Source of the DNA: Methylococcus capsulatus
GTDB taxonomy: Bacteria; Pseudomonadota; Gammaproteobacteria; Methylococcales; Methylococcaceae
NCBI RefSeq assembly: GCF_036864975.1
Contig: NZ_CP104311.1
Span: 2,148,001-2,212,000, forward strand
DNA length: 64,000 bases
Direction of reading: 5' to 3'
Shown: piece by piece, positions 50,967 through 60,435 of the stretch
Layout: every line of letters starts with the position of its first letter
Position numbering within the stretch: the first letter of the stretch is position 1
The notes under the pieces: model-generated
The model's database searches: none
What the model was told of the DNA's origin: nothing
What the model saw: the letters and a program-made list of their open reading frames with translations, nothing else
Program-made: the position numbers and the translations under genes

Positions 50967-52036
50967 GCGGCTGCTTTCCCCGCCACCAGGTCGCTCAAAG
51001 CGTCCAGCAGGATCTGGCATTCCTCTTCCGTTCCTACGGTGATGCGGAGGAATTGTTCGATCCTCGGCAGTTTGAAGTGGCGGACGATGATGTGCCTTTC
51101 ACGCAGGGCCGCAGCGAGTTCTCCGCCGTCGTGCCCTGGGTGGCGGACGAACAGGAAATTGGCCGCTGACGGCAGCACTTCGAAGCCCAGATCGGCGAGT
51201 CCCTGGCTGAGCCATTGTCGGGTCCACATGATGGCTTGCCGGGACCATTCGAAGTGGTCACGGTCGTCGAAGGCCGCGATTCCGCCTACGATCGCCAGGC
51301 GATCGAGCGGATAGGAATTGAAACTGCCCTTCACCCGCTCCAGCGCCTCGATCAATTCCGGATTGCCTAACGCGAAGCCGACGCGCAGGCCGGCCAGCGA
51401 CCGGGATTTCGACAGGGTCTGTATCACCAGCAGATGGGGAAAGCGGTTGACCAGAGCCGCCGCCGATTCGCCGCCGAAATCGATATACGCCTCGTCCACG
51501 ATCACGACCGAGCTGCGGTTCCGGGACAGCAGCGTTTCGATGTCCGCGAGGGGCAGCACACGCCCCGTAGGCGCGTTGGGATTGGGAAAGACGATGCCAC
51601 CGTTGGGCCTCAGATAGTCCTCGATCCGGATCTCGAAGCTTTCGGTCAGTGGTACGGTCTCGTAGGCGATGGCATACAGCCCGCAATAGACGGGGTAAAA
51701 GCTGTACGTGATGTCGGGGAACAGGATGGGCAGTGGGTGTTTCAACAGGGCCTGAAACGCATGCGCCAGGACTTCGTCCGAGCCGTTGCCGACGAACACC
51801 TGGTTCGTGCCGACGCCCTGGTATCGCGCGATGGCCTGTTTGAGGAGTTCGCAATTCGGATCGGGATAAAGCCGGAGGGATGCGCCGAGTTCGCCGCGGA
51901 TGGCGTCCAACACTTTGGGCGAAGGCGGATACGGATTCTCGTTGGTGTTCAGCTTGACCAGATCGCTCAACTTGGGCTGTTCGCCGGGTATATAGGGCTT
52001 GAGGTCCCGGACCAGCGCACTCCAATAGGGATTCAT
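50963..52036 (-). CDS. hisC: Histidinol-phosphate aminotransferase
   Basis: PLP enzyme of histidine synthesis that transaminates imidazole-acetol phosphate. The 357 residues show [54 protein letters not shown], and the PLP lysine in [18 protein letters not shown], then the C-terminal Arg region [11 protein letters not shown]. The ATG at 52036 ([15 protein letters not shown]) matches the usual start. Isolated from other his genes. Confidence 0.95.
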   Translation of the reverse strand: MNPYWSALVRDLKPYIPGEQPKLSDLVKLNTNENPYPPSPKVLDAIRGELGASLRLYPDPNCELLKQAIARYQGVGTNQVFVGNGSDEVLAHAFQALLKHPLPILFPDITYSFYPVYCGLYAIAYETVPLTESFEIRIEDYLRPNGGIVFPNPNAPTGRVLPLADIETLLSRNRSSVVIVDEAYIDFGGESAAALVNRFPHLLVIQTLSKSRSLAGLRVGFALGNPELIEALERVKGSFNSYPLDRLAIVGGIAAFDDRDHFEWSRQAIMWTRQWLSQGLADLGFEVLPSAANFLFVRHPGHDGGELAAALRERHIIVRHFKLPRIEQFLRITVGTEEECQILLDALSDLVAGKAAA

Positions 52037-52334
52037 AAACTTCTCGAAACGTAGCGGAAGCACAAAAGATAGCCGACGGCAGCCGCGAGGTCCATGTCGA
52101 TGCTTGCGGGCACGGTTTCATGTGCTCTCGATTTTCCCGACCATGAACGATGCGGCTTGACAGGGGCGGACGCTCGTGGAAAGGTACTTGCTTTCGAGCC
52201 GGAAAATGGAAACGGCACGCAAGGACGTGCACGGCAGGCCATCATCAAAAATCATCTCGTGATCTGTAAGCATAATCCTTTTTCCGCGCCGGGACCCGGC
52301 GGCGTGCATTGACCATCTTTCATAATCCCAAGCG
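52037..52334. other. Divergent intergenic region between hisC and gspE
   Basis: These 298 bases contain no convincing gene. They should hold the promoters of hisC (minus) and of the type II secretion operon (plus). No clear -35/-10 pair at standard spacing or -24/-12 element could be assigned by eye. Confidence 0.4.
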
Positions 52335-54092
52335 ATGACCGAGGCAGTATCGAGAAAGACGGAGGCGGAGCCGTTCATGTCCGCCCAGTTGATGGAGGAC
52401 CAGGATGGCTACACCCGGTTCGCCGCAGCCCTGGTTCGCCGCGGCAAGGTCCGCGAAATGGATCTGGCAAGGGCGAAGCGCCTCGCGGCACAGGCGGACG
52501 ACATGCGCCTTCCTGCCTTGCTGGTCAAACTCGGTGTGGTCTCGGAGCGTGACGTGGCCGAGACCCTGGCCGAGGCCAGCGGTCTTCCCCTGGTCGGTCC
52601 CTCCGATTATCCCGACGTGTCGCCCTTGCCGGAAAGCGTCGCGGCCCGGTTCCTCAAGGACCGTCATGCCGTCGGCGTCGCGGCCGGGGATGGCGGCTTC
52701 GTCGTCGCGGTGGAGGATCCTTTCGATAGCGAGCTGATCCATGCCCTTGGACTGGCCTGTGGCCAGCCGATCCAGCCGGTGGTCGGTCTGGCCTCGGAGA
52801 TCGACCGGGCGCTGGAGCAGCAGATCGGCTCCGGCCGTTCGGTGATGGGCCAGATCGTCGAAAACCTGGGCGGTGACGAGGATGCCGACGAAGCCGACGT
52901 GGAGCACCTGAAGGACCTTGCCAGCGAAGCACCGGTGATCCGCATGGTGAACCTAATCATGCAGCGCGCGGTGGAGTCGCGGGCCTCGGACATTCATGTC
53001 GAGCCTTTCGAACAAACGCTCAAGGTGCGGTTCCGCATCGATGGTGTGTTGCGCGACGTGGAAGCGCCGCCGGTACGCTCCACCGCCGCGGTGATCTCGC
53101 GCATCAAGATCATGGCCAAGCTCAACATCGCCGAGCGGCGTCTACCGCAGGACGGCCGGATCAAGCTCCAGGTGCAGGGGAAGGAGCTGGACCTCCGCGT
53201 GTCCACCGTGCCTACGATGTACGGCGAAAGCGTGGTGATCCGGCTTCTCCACAAGGAAAGCATCACCTTCGACTTCGGCACGCTGGGATTCGATGGTTCG
53301 GTGCTGCGGCGTTTCCTCGAAATTCTGGAGTTGCCCCACGGTATCATCCTGATCACGGGACCCACCGGCAGCGGCAAGAGCACTACTTTGTACACCGCGC
53401 TGCATAAGATCAACACGCCTTCGCGCAAGATCATTACGGTCGAAGACCCGGTGGAATACCAGTTGGAAGGTGTCAACCAGATCCAAGTCAAACCCCAGAT
53501 CGGCCTGACTTTCGCCAGTGCGCTGCGCTCCATCATGCGCCAAGATCCGGACGTGATCATGATCGGCGAAATGCGCGATCTGGAAACGGCCCGTATCGCC
53601 GTGCAATCGGCGCTGACCGGCCACATGGTGCTGTCCACCCTGCATACCAACGATGCCGCCGGCGGTGTGACCCGTCTGCTGGACATGGGGCTGGAAGACT
53701 ATCTCATCACTTCCACCGTGAACGGCATTCTCGGCCAGCGTCTGGTGCGGCGGCTGTGCCCGCATTGCCGGGAACCGCATCCGGCGCTGGAAGAGGTCGC
53801 GGAGGAAATGGGACTGCGGCGGTTCCAGCGTGATGGCGAGATCATGCTGTACCGGCCGGTCGGCTGCGACCAATGCGGTGGCACCGGATTCCGTGGGCGG
53901 CTTGCGATCCTCGAGTTCCTGGTCATGTCTGACGAGGTGCGCCGCCTGGTGATGAGTCATGCCCAGGCACGGCAGATCGAGGAGGTCGCTTTGCGCGAGG
54001 GCATGCATACCATGTATGACGATGGTGTTCGCAAGGCACTGATGGGGCTTACCACCGTCGAAGAGATCCTGCGCGTCACCTCGGATTCCTGA
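52335..54092 (+). CDS. gspE: Type II secretion ATPase GspE
   Basis: Cytoplasmic ATPase powering pseudopilus assembly, 585 residues. Residues about 20-160 form the N1/N2 domains that bind GspL. The ATPase has Walker A GPTGSGKST (342-350), the Asp box VEDPVEYQLEGVNQIQV, Walker B-region DPDVIMIGEMRDLETA, and the His box STLHTNDA. The tetracysteine zinc motif is CPHC...CDQCGGTG. First gene of the operon. ATG at 52335; a second in-frame ATG at 52377 is possible. Confidence 0.95.
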   Translation: MTEAVSRKTEAEPFMSAQLMEDQDGYTRFAAALVRRGKVREMDLARAKRLAAQADDMRLPALLVKLGVVSERDVAETLAEASGLPLVGPSDYPDVSPLPESVAARFLKDRHAVGVAAGDGGFVVAVEDPFDSELIHALGLACGQPIQPVVGLASEIDRALEQQIGSGRSVMGQIVENLGGDEDADEADVEHLKDLASEAPVIRMVNLIMQRAVESRASDIHVEPFEQTLKVRFRIDGVLRDVEAPPVRSTAAVISRIKIMAKLNIAERRLPQDGRIKLQVQGKELDLRVSTVPTMYGESVVIRLLHKESITFDFGTLGFDGSVLRRFLEILELPHGIILITGPTGSGKSTTLYTALHKINTPSRKIITVEDPVEYQLEGVNQIQVKPQIGLTFASALRSIMRQDPDVIMIGEMRDLETARIAVQSALTGHMVLSTLHTNDAAGGVTRLLDMGLEDYLITSTVNGILGQRLVRRLCPHCREPHPALEEVAEEMGLRRFQRDGEIMLYRPVGCDQCGGTGFRGRLAILEFLVMSDEVRRLVMSHAQARQIEEVALREGMHTMYDDGVRKALMGLTTVEEILRVTSDS

Positions 54093-54144
54093 AGGCGGCG
54101 ATGACGCCGCTCTTCCCCATTGCTTTGAGGCCAAGGTAACTTAC

Positions 54145-55362
54145 GTGCCGCTCTTTTTTTACAAGGCTGTGAACCGTGACGGCGAATCGGTGGAATCGGA
54201 GCGGGAAGCGCCCGATGAGATGAGCCTGGTCCGGTCGCTCCAAGGTGAAGGATTGATCCCGATCCGGGTGACTCCTGCCGGCGCGCGGCCGTTCGCTTGG
54301 CTCAGTCTGTCGCGGCGCCGCAAACGGATTTCCCAGAAGCAGATCGTTATCTTCACGCGGGAACTTCTGACGCTGCTGCAGGCCGGCCTGCCCCTGGACC
54401 GGGCGCTGTTCGTGCTGGAAGATCTGACGCGGGAGGATGTCGCGCTCAACAGCATGATCGGACGCGTGATCGAACTGGTGAAAGGTGGTTCGCAGCTCTC
54501 GGCGGCACTGGAGCGGCAGGAAGGCGTCTTCTCGCGCTTCTACCTGAATCTGATCCGCGCCGGCGAGGCCGGCGGTGCGCTCGAGGACGTGCTGGAGCGG
54601 CTGACCGACTATCTCGAGCGCTCCAAGGAGCTGCGGGACACGGTGTCGACCGCGATGATCTACCCGGCGATCCTGTTGACCATGTCCGTCGGCTCGCTGT
54701 TGCTGCTGCTCACCTTCGTGGTCCCTCAGTTCGAGGAGATGTTCGAAACCGCGGGCAAGGAATTACCGCTGCCGACCCAGCTCGTGGTCGGGATCGCCGA
54801 GCTGCTCAAGAATTACTGGTGGGCGCTCTTCGGCGCGGTGCTGGTGCTGGTGGCGTGGGGGCGTTACGAACTCGCCGAGCCCTCGCGCCGACTGGTGTGG
54901 GACCGACGCTTCCTCGGCTGGCCGTTGTTCGGCGATCTGGTGCGGAAGGTCGAGGTGGCCAATTTCGCCCGGACGCTGGCAACCCTGCTCGGAAACGGCG
55001 TGCCTCTCCTCGGTGGTCTTTCGATCGTCAAGGAAACACTGGGGAACCGGGCGGTAGCCGAGCGGGTCGATATCGCCATGGATAATCTGAAGGAAGGGGG
55101 TGCTCTTTCCGGCCCCCTGACCGATGCCGGGGTTTTTCCCACGCTGGCGCTGCAGATGATCAAGCTCGGTGAGGAGTCCGGGCATCTGACCGAGATGCTG
55201 GAACGGGTCGCGGTCACTTACGACAAGGAGATCAAGATCACGGTCCAGCGCATTCTCGCGTTGCTGGAGCCGGTGCTGATCGTGGGCCTTGGCATCATGA
55301 TCGGCGGCATCATCGTTTCCATTCTGATGGCGATCGTCAGTGTCAACGATCTGGCCTTCTGA
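54145..55362 (+). CDS. gspF: Type II secretion inner-membrane platform protein GspF
   Basis: A 405-residue polytopic protein with two homologous cytoplasmic domains. Features: MPLFFYKAVNRDGE start, FTRELLTLLQAGLPLDRAL, then GEAGGALEDVLERLTDYLERSKELRD; the second half has FARTLATLLGNGVPLLGGL and GEESGHLTEMLERVA. The final helix is EPVLIVGLGIMIGGIIVSILMAIVSVND. The start is GTG at 54145. It lies 52 bases after gspE. Confidence 0.95.
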   Translation: MPLFFYKAVNRDGESVESEREAPDEMSLVRSLQGEGLIPIRVTPAGARPFAWLSLSRRRKRISQKQIVIFTRELLTLLQAGLPLDRALFVLEDLTREDVALNSMIGRVIELVKGGSQLSAALERQEGVFSRFYLNLIRAGEAGGALEDVLERLTDYLERSKELRDTVSTAMIYPAILLTMSVGSLLLLLTFVVPQFEEMFETAGKELPLPTQLVVGIAELLKNYWWALFGAVLVLVAWGRYELAEPSRRLVWDRRFLGWPLFGDLVRKVEVANFARTLATLLGNGVPLLGGLSIVKETLGNRAVAERVDIAMDNLKEGGALSGPLTDAGVFPTLALQMIKLGEESGHLTEMLERVAVTYDKEIKITVQRILALLEPVLIVGLGIMIGGIIVSILMAIVSVNDLAF

Positions 55363-55398
55363 TTCCCCCAACCCCTTTTCCCTGATCGAGGTTTTCCC

Positions 55399-55830
55399 AT
55401 GAAGCATCGACGTTTCCTTCGTAGCCGCAGCGGTTTCACCCTGATCGAGCTGTTGGTCGTGCTGGCCATCATCGGTCTGCTCGCCGGGCTGATCGGTCCC
55501 CAGGTCATGAAACATCTGGGCGAGTCCAAGTCCAAGACCGCCCGTCTTCAGATCGAAGAACTGGCTTCGTCGCTGGATATGTACAAGCTGGATGTAGGGC
55601 GATATCCCACCACCGACGAAGGGCTGAACGCCCTGATCGAACAGCCCAGCACGGCGCGGGTCTGGAATGGACCTTATCTGCGCAAGAAGAAGGTTCCGCT
55701 GGATCCCTGGAACAACCCGTTCCATTACGTCTCGCCGGGACAGCATGGCAAGTATGACCTGTGGTCGCTCGGTCAGGACAATGCCGAGGGCGGCGAAGGC
55801 GAGGATGCCGATATCCTTGGTTGGGAGTAG
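55399..55830 (+). CDS. gspG: Major pseudopilin GspG
   Basis: Major subunit of the secretion pseudopilus, 143 residues. Prepilin peptidase cleaves before F in SG|FTLIELLVVLAIIGLLAGLIGPQV (Glu5 of the mature protein present). The C-terminal region has the calcium-binding-type loop: DVGRYPTTDEGLNALI, DPWNNPFHYVSPGQHGKYDLWSLGQDN. The prepilin peptidase gene is not in the window. Confidence 0.96.
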   Translation: MKHRRFLRSRSGFTLIELLVVLAIIGLLAGLIGPQVMKHLGESKSKTARLQIEELASSLDMYKLDVGRYPTTDEGLNALIEQPSTARVWNGPYLRKKKVPLDPWNNPFHYVSPGQHGKYDLWSLGQDNAEGGEGEDADILGWE

Positions 55831-55831
55831 G

Positions 55832-56299
55832 GTGTGGCCGGGGATGCGCGGTCGTGGTTTCACCTTGCTGGAGATGCTGCTGGTGCTGGGCATCGGCGCA
55901 ATCCTCATGGCGGTCGCGGTTCCCAATGTCATGCCTGCCATCGAGGCCGCACAGCTCGGCGCAGCCGCCCGCGACGTGGCATCGGGGCTGAGGTTCGCCC
56001 GCGGCCAGGCCCTGAGCCGGCGCCAGGAGGTGCGGTTCACGCTCGACGTGCCGGGACACCGCTACCGTGTCAGCACTCGCCCCAAGGTATTCGGCCTGCC
56101 CTCCGGGGTGGGCCTGAAGCTGTTCACCGCATCCGGCGAAGTCGAGGGCGAAGGGGTCGGCAGCATCGTCTTTTTCCCGGACGGATCTTCGACGGGTGGG
56201 CGGGTGACCCTGTTTGCCGCCGGCCGGAAACGGCTGATCGATGTCAATTGGCTCACCGGCAGGATTTCGTCCAGTGAGGAAGAATCGGACGAATCCTAA
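55832..56299 (+). CDS. gspH: Minor pseudopilin GspH
   Basis: Minor pseudopilin of about 155 residues with the type IV N-terminus GRG|FTLLEMLLVLGIGAILMAVAVPNVM, then a beta-rich C-terminal domain (QEVRFTLDVPGHRYRV, GVGSIVFFPDGSSTGGRVTL) typical of GspH. Possible starts: GTG 55832 (with GGGAG just upstream), ATG 55844 (five-residue leader) and ATG 55805, overlapping gspG. The first is used here with low certainty. Confidence 0.88.
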   Translation: MWPGMRGRGFTLLEMLLVLGIGAILMAVAVPNVMPAIEAAQLGAAARDVASGLRFARGQALSRRQEVRFTLDVPGHRYRVSTRPKVFGLPSGVGLKLFTASGEVEGEGVGSIVFFPDGSSTGGRVTLFAAGRKRLIDVNWLTGRISSSEEESDES

Positions 56300-56396
56300 C
56301 GATCATGGCGACCGCCTGTCCTGACGGATGACGAATTGGCAGAAAAACCGATTTGCGCGCTTTAAGCCCGAAGAGTGCGGTACCGGGAAGTACCGC

Positions 56397-56948
56397 ATGA
56401 GCATAGCTGCCGGCCATGATCGTCCCCGCTCGCGGGAGAGGGGGACGAAGAGGCGCTTCGCCTTGTCTTGCGTTCAAGTCCGGACGCAGACCGGCTTTTC
56501 GCTGCTCGAGATGCTGGTGGCGTTTTCCATCATGGCCATCGCGCTGGGCGTGCTGATGCGGGTTTTCGGCGGTGCGACCCGTTCGGCCCGGATTGCCGAG
56601 GAATATTCCCGCGCCGTGATCGCCGCGGAGTCGGTGCTCGATGACGTCGGCGTGGAAACGCCGCTGGCGCCCGGCGTGACCGAAGGCCGTTTCGGCGAGG
56701 AGTTCCGCTGGATTCTGCGGATCGCGCCCCTGCCTCTGCCGGTACTCGAGCCGCCGATGGGACCCGACAATGCGCCGCCCACCGGCTCGCCGTTGGCCGG
56801 CCTCAAGCTGTTCGCCGTGGATGCCAGCGTCGTGTGGGGAGAGGGCGAGGAGCCCAGGGAGATCACTTTGAGCACCCTCCGGCTGTTCAACGAGAACGCC
56901 GGCGGTCCCGGCCGCCGGCCGGGCGGTCTTTTCGGACCGCGCCTGTAA
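56397..56948 (+). CDS. gspI: Minor pseudopilin GspI
   Basis: Minor pseudopilin recognised from TG|FSLLEMLVAFSIMAIALGVLMRVFGGA, followed by RIAEEYSRAVIAAESVLDDVG and a short C-terminal domain with a Pro-rich insert (LPLPVLEPPMGPDNAPP). Leaders of this family are normally under 15 residues, but the first ATGs are at 56328 and 56397, giving 54- or 31-residue leaders; TTG at 56463 would give a 9-residue leader. The true start is therefore uncertain. It follows gspH after about 100 bases. Confidence 0.85.
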   Translation: MSIAAGHDRPRSRERGTKRRFALSCVQVRTQTGFSLLEMLVAFSIMAIALGVLMRVFGGATRSARIAEEYSRAVIAAESVLDDVGVETPLAPGVTEGRFGEEFRWILRIAPLPLPVLEPPMGPDNAPPTGSPLAGLKLFAVDASVVWGEGEEPREITLSTLRLFNENAGGPGRRPGGLFGPRL

Positions 56949-56950
56949 CC

Positions 56951-57553
56951 ATGGATTCCCGCGGTTTTACCCTCATCGAAGTGCTGATCGCGACCAGCCT
57001 GCTGGCAGTGATGTCACTGATCCTCACGGCGAGTCTGCGGCTGGCGGCCGCGTCATGGGAAAAGGGCGAGGTGTCGGTGGAGCGGGCCAGCCGCGCGCTG
57101 GTGGTTCAGGAGTTTCTTCGCGCCCGTCTGGCCATGGCGTTGCCGATCCGCGAACCCGGCGAAGCGAACCGGATGGTTCTGGCGTTTCGCGGCGGTCCGC
57201 AGACCCTGAGTTTCGTGTCCACCTTGCCGGCCTACGTACGGGGCGGTCTCCATCGGTTCCGGCTGTATCTGGCGCAGAGTGAGGAAGGCACGGACCTCCG
57301 GGTTTCCGTAATGCCTTTGACCAACAATCCCCAGGACCCGGTCGCGCCCATCGACGACGTCCTCGTCCTGGAAGGAGTGGCGCAGTTCCGCCTGTCCTAT
57401 CTGAGACAGAACGAACTGAACGGCGAGCTGGTCTGGGTCGAGGAATGGCAGGAACTGGTGATGCCGCGGATGGTCCGCCTGGTGATCCAGCCGGAAGGCG
57501 AGGACCCCTGGCCGCCGCTGATGGTGGCTCCGCGCCTCGACGTGGCGCGGTGA
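56951..57553 (+). CDS. gspJ: Minor pseudopilin GspJ
   Basis: A 200-residue minor pseudopilin: MDSRG|FTLIEVLIATSLLAVMSLILTASLRL, then the GspJ-type domain with RALVVQEFLRARLAMALP, LRFRLYLA-like strands and VRLVIQPEGEDPWPPLMVAPRL. It forms the tip complex with GspI and GspK. The ATG at 56951 is 2 bases after the gspI stop, so the two are coupled. Confidence 0.92.
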   Translation: MDSRGFTLIEVLIATSLLAVMSLILTASLRLAAASWEKGEVSVERASRALVVQEFLRARLAMALPIREPGEANRMVLAFRGGPQTLSFVSTLPAYVRGGLHRFRLYLAQSEEGTDLRVSVMPLTNNPQDPVAPIDDVLVLEGVAQFRLSYLRQNELNGELVWVEEWQELVMPRMVRLVIQPEGEDPWPPLMVAPRLDVAR

Positions 57554-57688
57554 ACACGGCCGGGCTACCAATCCGCTACCACACAAACACACTCCAGATA
57601 CAAAACCATGGTTAACTCTTGTCCGTGGCTGAAGGTTCCCAGCCACATGAAGGTAGCTTGTTCATGCGTCTTCATCTCTCTCCCTTGA

Positions 57689-57746
57689 CGGAGTGGCCGG
57701 CTCCCCCCCTTATGCACCCCCTTGCCGCCGGCCACTCCGCTTTTTT
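57689..57746 (+). terminator. Long-stem hairpin with T-run between gspJ and gspK
   Basis: A 13-bp perfect inverted repeat (57689-57701 with 57727-57739), 25-base loop, then C and six T. It has the form of an intrinsic terminator or attenuator inside the operon. The region from 57554 to 57774 shows no other gene. Confidence 0.65.
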
Positions 57747-57774
57747 GCCGGTTTCGAAAACGGGGCCGGGGACG

Positions 57775-58707
57775 GTGACAGCCCAGGTCTGCGGCCAGAA
57801 AGGCATGGCGCTCGTGCTGGTTCTATGGATGCTGACGCTCATGACGATCATGGCTGGAAGTTTCTCCCTCACCTTGCGCCGCGAATCAGAATTGGTCAGC
57901 AGTGTCCGTGGGACTGCCCAGGCGCGCGCCCTGGCCGAAGGCGGCATCTATTACGCCATGCCGATGCTGGTCGAAAGAGACCCCGCCAAGCGCTGGAAAA
58001 CCGACGGAACCCCTTATCCGGTTTCGTTGGGTACCGGCCGCCTGCTGATCCGTATCCTGGACGAGGAGGGCAAACTGGACATGAACTCCGCGTCGGACGC
58101 CGCGCTGCGGGAACTGTTCCTGCAGGTCACGGGAGACGAGGATCTGGCTCAGCGCCTGTCGGACGCCATCGTGGACTGGCGTGATCCCGACGATCTCAAA
58201 CGACCCAGCGGCGCCGAGCGCGGCGACTATGAAGCGATAGGGAAAACGGGGCCGCGCAACAGGCCATTCCAGGTGACCGAAGAACTGATGGAAGTGCTCG
58301 GCCTGACGCCTTCGGTTTATCAACGCATCGAGCCGCTGATCACGGTATACACGGGGCGCGACGGCATCAATCCGGCCAAGGCCGGACCTGAGATGTTACG
58401 CATCGTGTTCAAAGGCGATGAAGCCGCAGTAGCCGAATACCTCGCGCAGCGTTCCGTCGCCATCGGCAATGCCCCGCCGCCGATCCCTGCCAACCGCGCC
58501 AACAGTCCGATCAGGCTGACGACCGGCGGTGATACCGCCTACGGCGTGTCGGTCGAAGCAGTGCTTCCCGACGGCGAAAGAGCTGCCGTGGAGGCAGTGC
58601 TGAAACGCCAGCAGAATGCCCAGAATTTGCCGTTTTCCATATTAAATTGGAAAATTCCCCGTTTACATGAACCTTCCGGGGGTTTCCCTCCCAGGGCCGG
58701 ATATTGA
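57775..58707 (+). CDS. gspK: Minor pseudopilin GspK
   Basis: Large tip pseudopilin, about 310 residues. The N-terminus QKG|MALVLVLWMLTLMTIMAGSFSL lacks Glu5 (Leu instead), as is normal for GspK. It is followed by ARALAEGGIYYAM, the LDEEGKLDMNSASDAALRELF segment and the SAM-like domain DAIVDWRDPDD, GDYEAIG. GTG at 57775 is chosen because it gives a 10-residue leader and lies after the terminator-like hairpin; the open frame extends to 57619, through the hairpin. Confidence 0.88.
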   Translation: MTAQVCGQKGMALVLVLWMLTLMTIMAGSFSLTLRRESELVSSVRGTAQARALAEGGIYYAMPMLVERDPAKRWKTDGTPYPVSLGTGRLLIRILDEEGKLDMNSASDAALRELFLQVTGDEDLAQRLSDAIVDWRDPDDLKRPSGAERGDYEAIGKTGPRNRPFQVTEELMEVLGLTPSVYQRIEPLITVYTGRDGINPAKAGPEMLRIVFKGDEAAVAEYLAQRSVAIGNAPPPIPANRANSPIRLTTGGDTAYGVSVEAVLPDGERAAVEAVLKRQQNAQNLPFSILNWKIPRLHEPSGGFPPRAGY

Positions 58708-58752
58708 TGACGTGACCGTAGCGATGGGTAGGGACACCGACTTTTCAACACG

Positions 58753-59871
58753 ATGGTAGATTTCAGCAAACCAATCGATCTGGATGTTCAGGCTTTCCTG
58801 CGATGGTGGGCCGGTGAACTGGCTTTTCTGGTGCCGGACCGCATTCGGCGCCTGTTGGGAGGGCGGACCTCCTGGATCTTCCTGACCTGGCGGGGTGAAA
58901 TGCTCGAAGCGGTTCACCGCACCGCCAACGGGGCGCGTCCGCTCGGCTCCTTCACGCTGGACGACGCCGGCCGCGAAGCCTGGCGCCGGCTGTTGGAAGC
59001 AGAGCCCGAATTGGCCGAAATTCGGACGGTTTTCCGGCTTCTGCCCGATCAATGCATGACGCGCGTGGTCAAACTGCCGCTGGCGACGGAAGAAAACCTG
59101 TCGCAGGTCATCGCTTTCGAACTCGACCGTCTCACGCCGTTCAAGCCCGACCAGGTCTATTTCTGCGCACGGGTGATCGAACGGCTCAAGGCGACGGGAC
59201 AGATACGGGTGAGTCTCGCTGTGGTGCCGAGGGAACGTCTGGATCTGATGCTCGAATCCATGATCGCAGCCGGCTGGCGGCCGGACTACGTGGACGTGAG
59301 CGACGACCCCTTCAAGCGCTCGCACCAGTTGTTGCCGGAACGGTTCACCGGGAAAAAAAGCCGGTGGAACCGCTGGCTCAACTTCGGTTTGGCCGGGCTG
59401 GCGGTGGCATTGATTCTGGCGCTTCTGATCGTGCCGGTCTGGAAAAAGAGTCAGTGGGTCCAGCAGCTCGAGACCGAGGTGCGCAAAGCGGGCAAGGCGG
59501 CCAAGGAAGTGGAGGCGCTGCGGCAGGAGGTCGAGCAGCTGGCCCACGAGATGGGATATTTGGCCCAGAAGAAGCGCAAGGACCCGATCGTACTGGACGT
59601 GCTCAACGAACTGAGCAAAGTCATGCCGGACGACACCTGGCTCAACGGTCTCCAGTACAAGGAGGGGCATCTCGTCGTCCAGGGGCAGTCGCCGTCGGCG
59701 TCCAGCCTGATCGCCCGGATGGAAGCCTCGGAGGAGTTCAAAAACACCAGTTTCGTGTCGCCGGTCACCAAGGATGTCTCGAATGGTCTGGAGCGGTTCC
59801 AGATTGCGTCGGATGCGGTCAATGGGAGGTCTTCTGAAGCGCCTGCTCAATCTGAAAATCCAGGTCAGTAA
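58753..59871 (+). CDS. gspL: Type II secretion protein GspL-like, with PilN domain
   Basis: Inner-membrane assembly protein of 372 residues linking GspE to the periplasm. The N-terminal actin-like part (residues about 1-200; MTRVVKLPLATEENLSQVIAFELDRLTPF) is followed by one membrane helix (GLAGLAVALILALLIVPVW), a coiled coil (VRKAGKAAKEVEALRQEVEQLAHEM) and a PilN-like periplasmic domain (LNELSKVMPDDTWLNGLQYKEGHLVVQG). It is closer to the PilM-PilN fusion type than to E. coli GspL. Overlaps the next gene by about 50 bases. Confidence 0.85.
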   Translation: MVDFSKPIDLDVQAFLRWWAGELAFLVPDRIRRLLGGRTSWIFLTWRGEMLEAVHRTANGARPLGSFTLDDAGREAWRRLLEAEPELAEIRTVFRLLPDQCMTRVVKLPLATEENLSQVIAFELDRLTPFKPDQVYFCARVIERLKATGQIRVSLAVVPRERLDLMLESMIAAGWRPDYVDVSDDPFKRSHQLLPERFTGKKSRWNRWLNFGLAGLAVALILALLIVPVWKKSQWVQQLETEVRKAGKAAKEVEALRQEVEQLAHEMGYLAQKKRKDPIVLDVLNELSKVMPDDTWLNGLQYKEGHLVVQGQSPSASSLIARMEASEEFKNTSFVSPVTKDVSNGLERFQIASDAVNGRSSEAPAQSENPGQ

Positions 59872-60433
59872 GTCCAGGGCCGCGGCCCTGGGTTTGCTGG
59901 CACTGGCTGTCCTGGTTCTGTACGGCTTGATCATGGCGCCGCTGCGGGCCTTGTCCTCCGGCTACGACGAGTCGATCGAGAGTCTGCTGTTCCGGATGAA
60001 GCGCTTTCAGACGGTGGCGGCGCAAAAATTGTACTGGGAAGGCCGCCTGCAGGAAATCCGCAACGAGGGCGAACAGGCGAAGAACCTGTTTTCCCAGGCC
60101 ACGCCCGCTCTGGCCGCCGCGGATCTGCAGTCGCGCATCAAAGATACCGTCACCTCGGCGGGAGGCGAGCTGATCAGCACCCAGGTGATCCCAGAGCGCA
60201 AGGAAGACCAGTTCACCCGCATCGCAGTGAAAGTCCGTCTGAACGGCAGCACCGAAGTGCTGCGGCAGGTGCTGTACGAGATCGAGTCGGAGCAGCCGGT
60301 GCTGTTCGTGGAAAACCTCAACCTCCGCCCGATCCGCGTTCCGCCCCGGCCCGGCCAGAAGCAGACGGCCGCGCAGGACAAGCTGAGCATCGATTTCGAT
60401 GCGGTCGGGTACATGTCGCAGAAAGCGCCCTGA
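59822..60433 (+). CDS. gspM: Type II secretion protein GspM-like
   Basis: About 203 residues: a short cytoplasmic start, one membrane helix (AAALGLLALAVLVLYGLIMAP), a coiled-coil stretch (SLLFRMKRFQTVAAQKLYWEGRLQEIRNEGEQAKNLF) and a ferredoxin-like periplasmic domain (LQSRIKDTVTSAGGELISTQVIPE, VRLNGSTEVLRQVLYEIES). This is the GspM/PilO layout. The ATG at 59822 or 59813 lies inside the end of gspL. Confidence 0.82.
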   Translation: MGGLLKRLLNLKIQVSKSRAAALGLLALAVLVLYGLIMAPLRALSSGYDESIESLLFRMKRFQTVAAQKLYWEGRLQEIRNEGEQAKNLFSQATPALAAADLQSRIKDTVTSAGGELISTQVIPERKEDQFTRIAVKVRLNGSTEVLRQVLYEIESEQPVLFVENLNLRPIRVPPRPGQKQTAAQDKLSIDFDAVGYMSQKAP

Positions 60434-60435
60434 AC

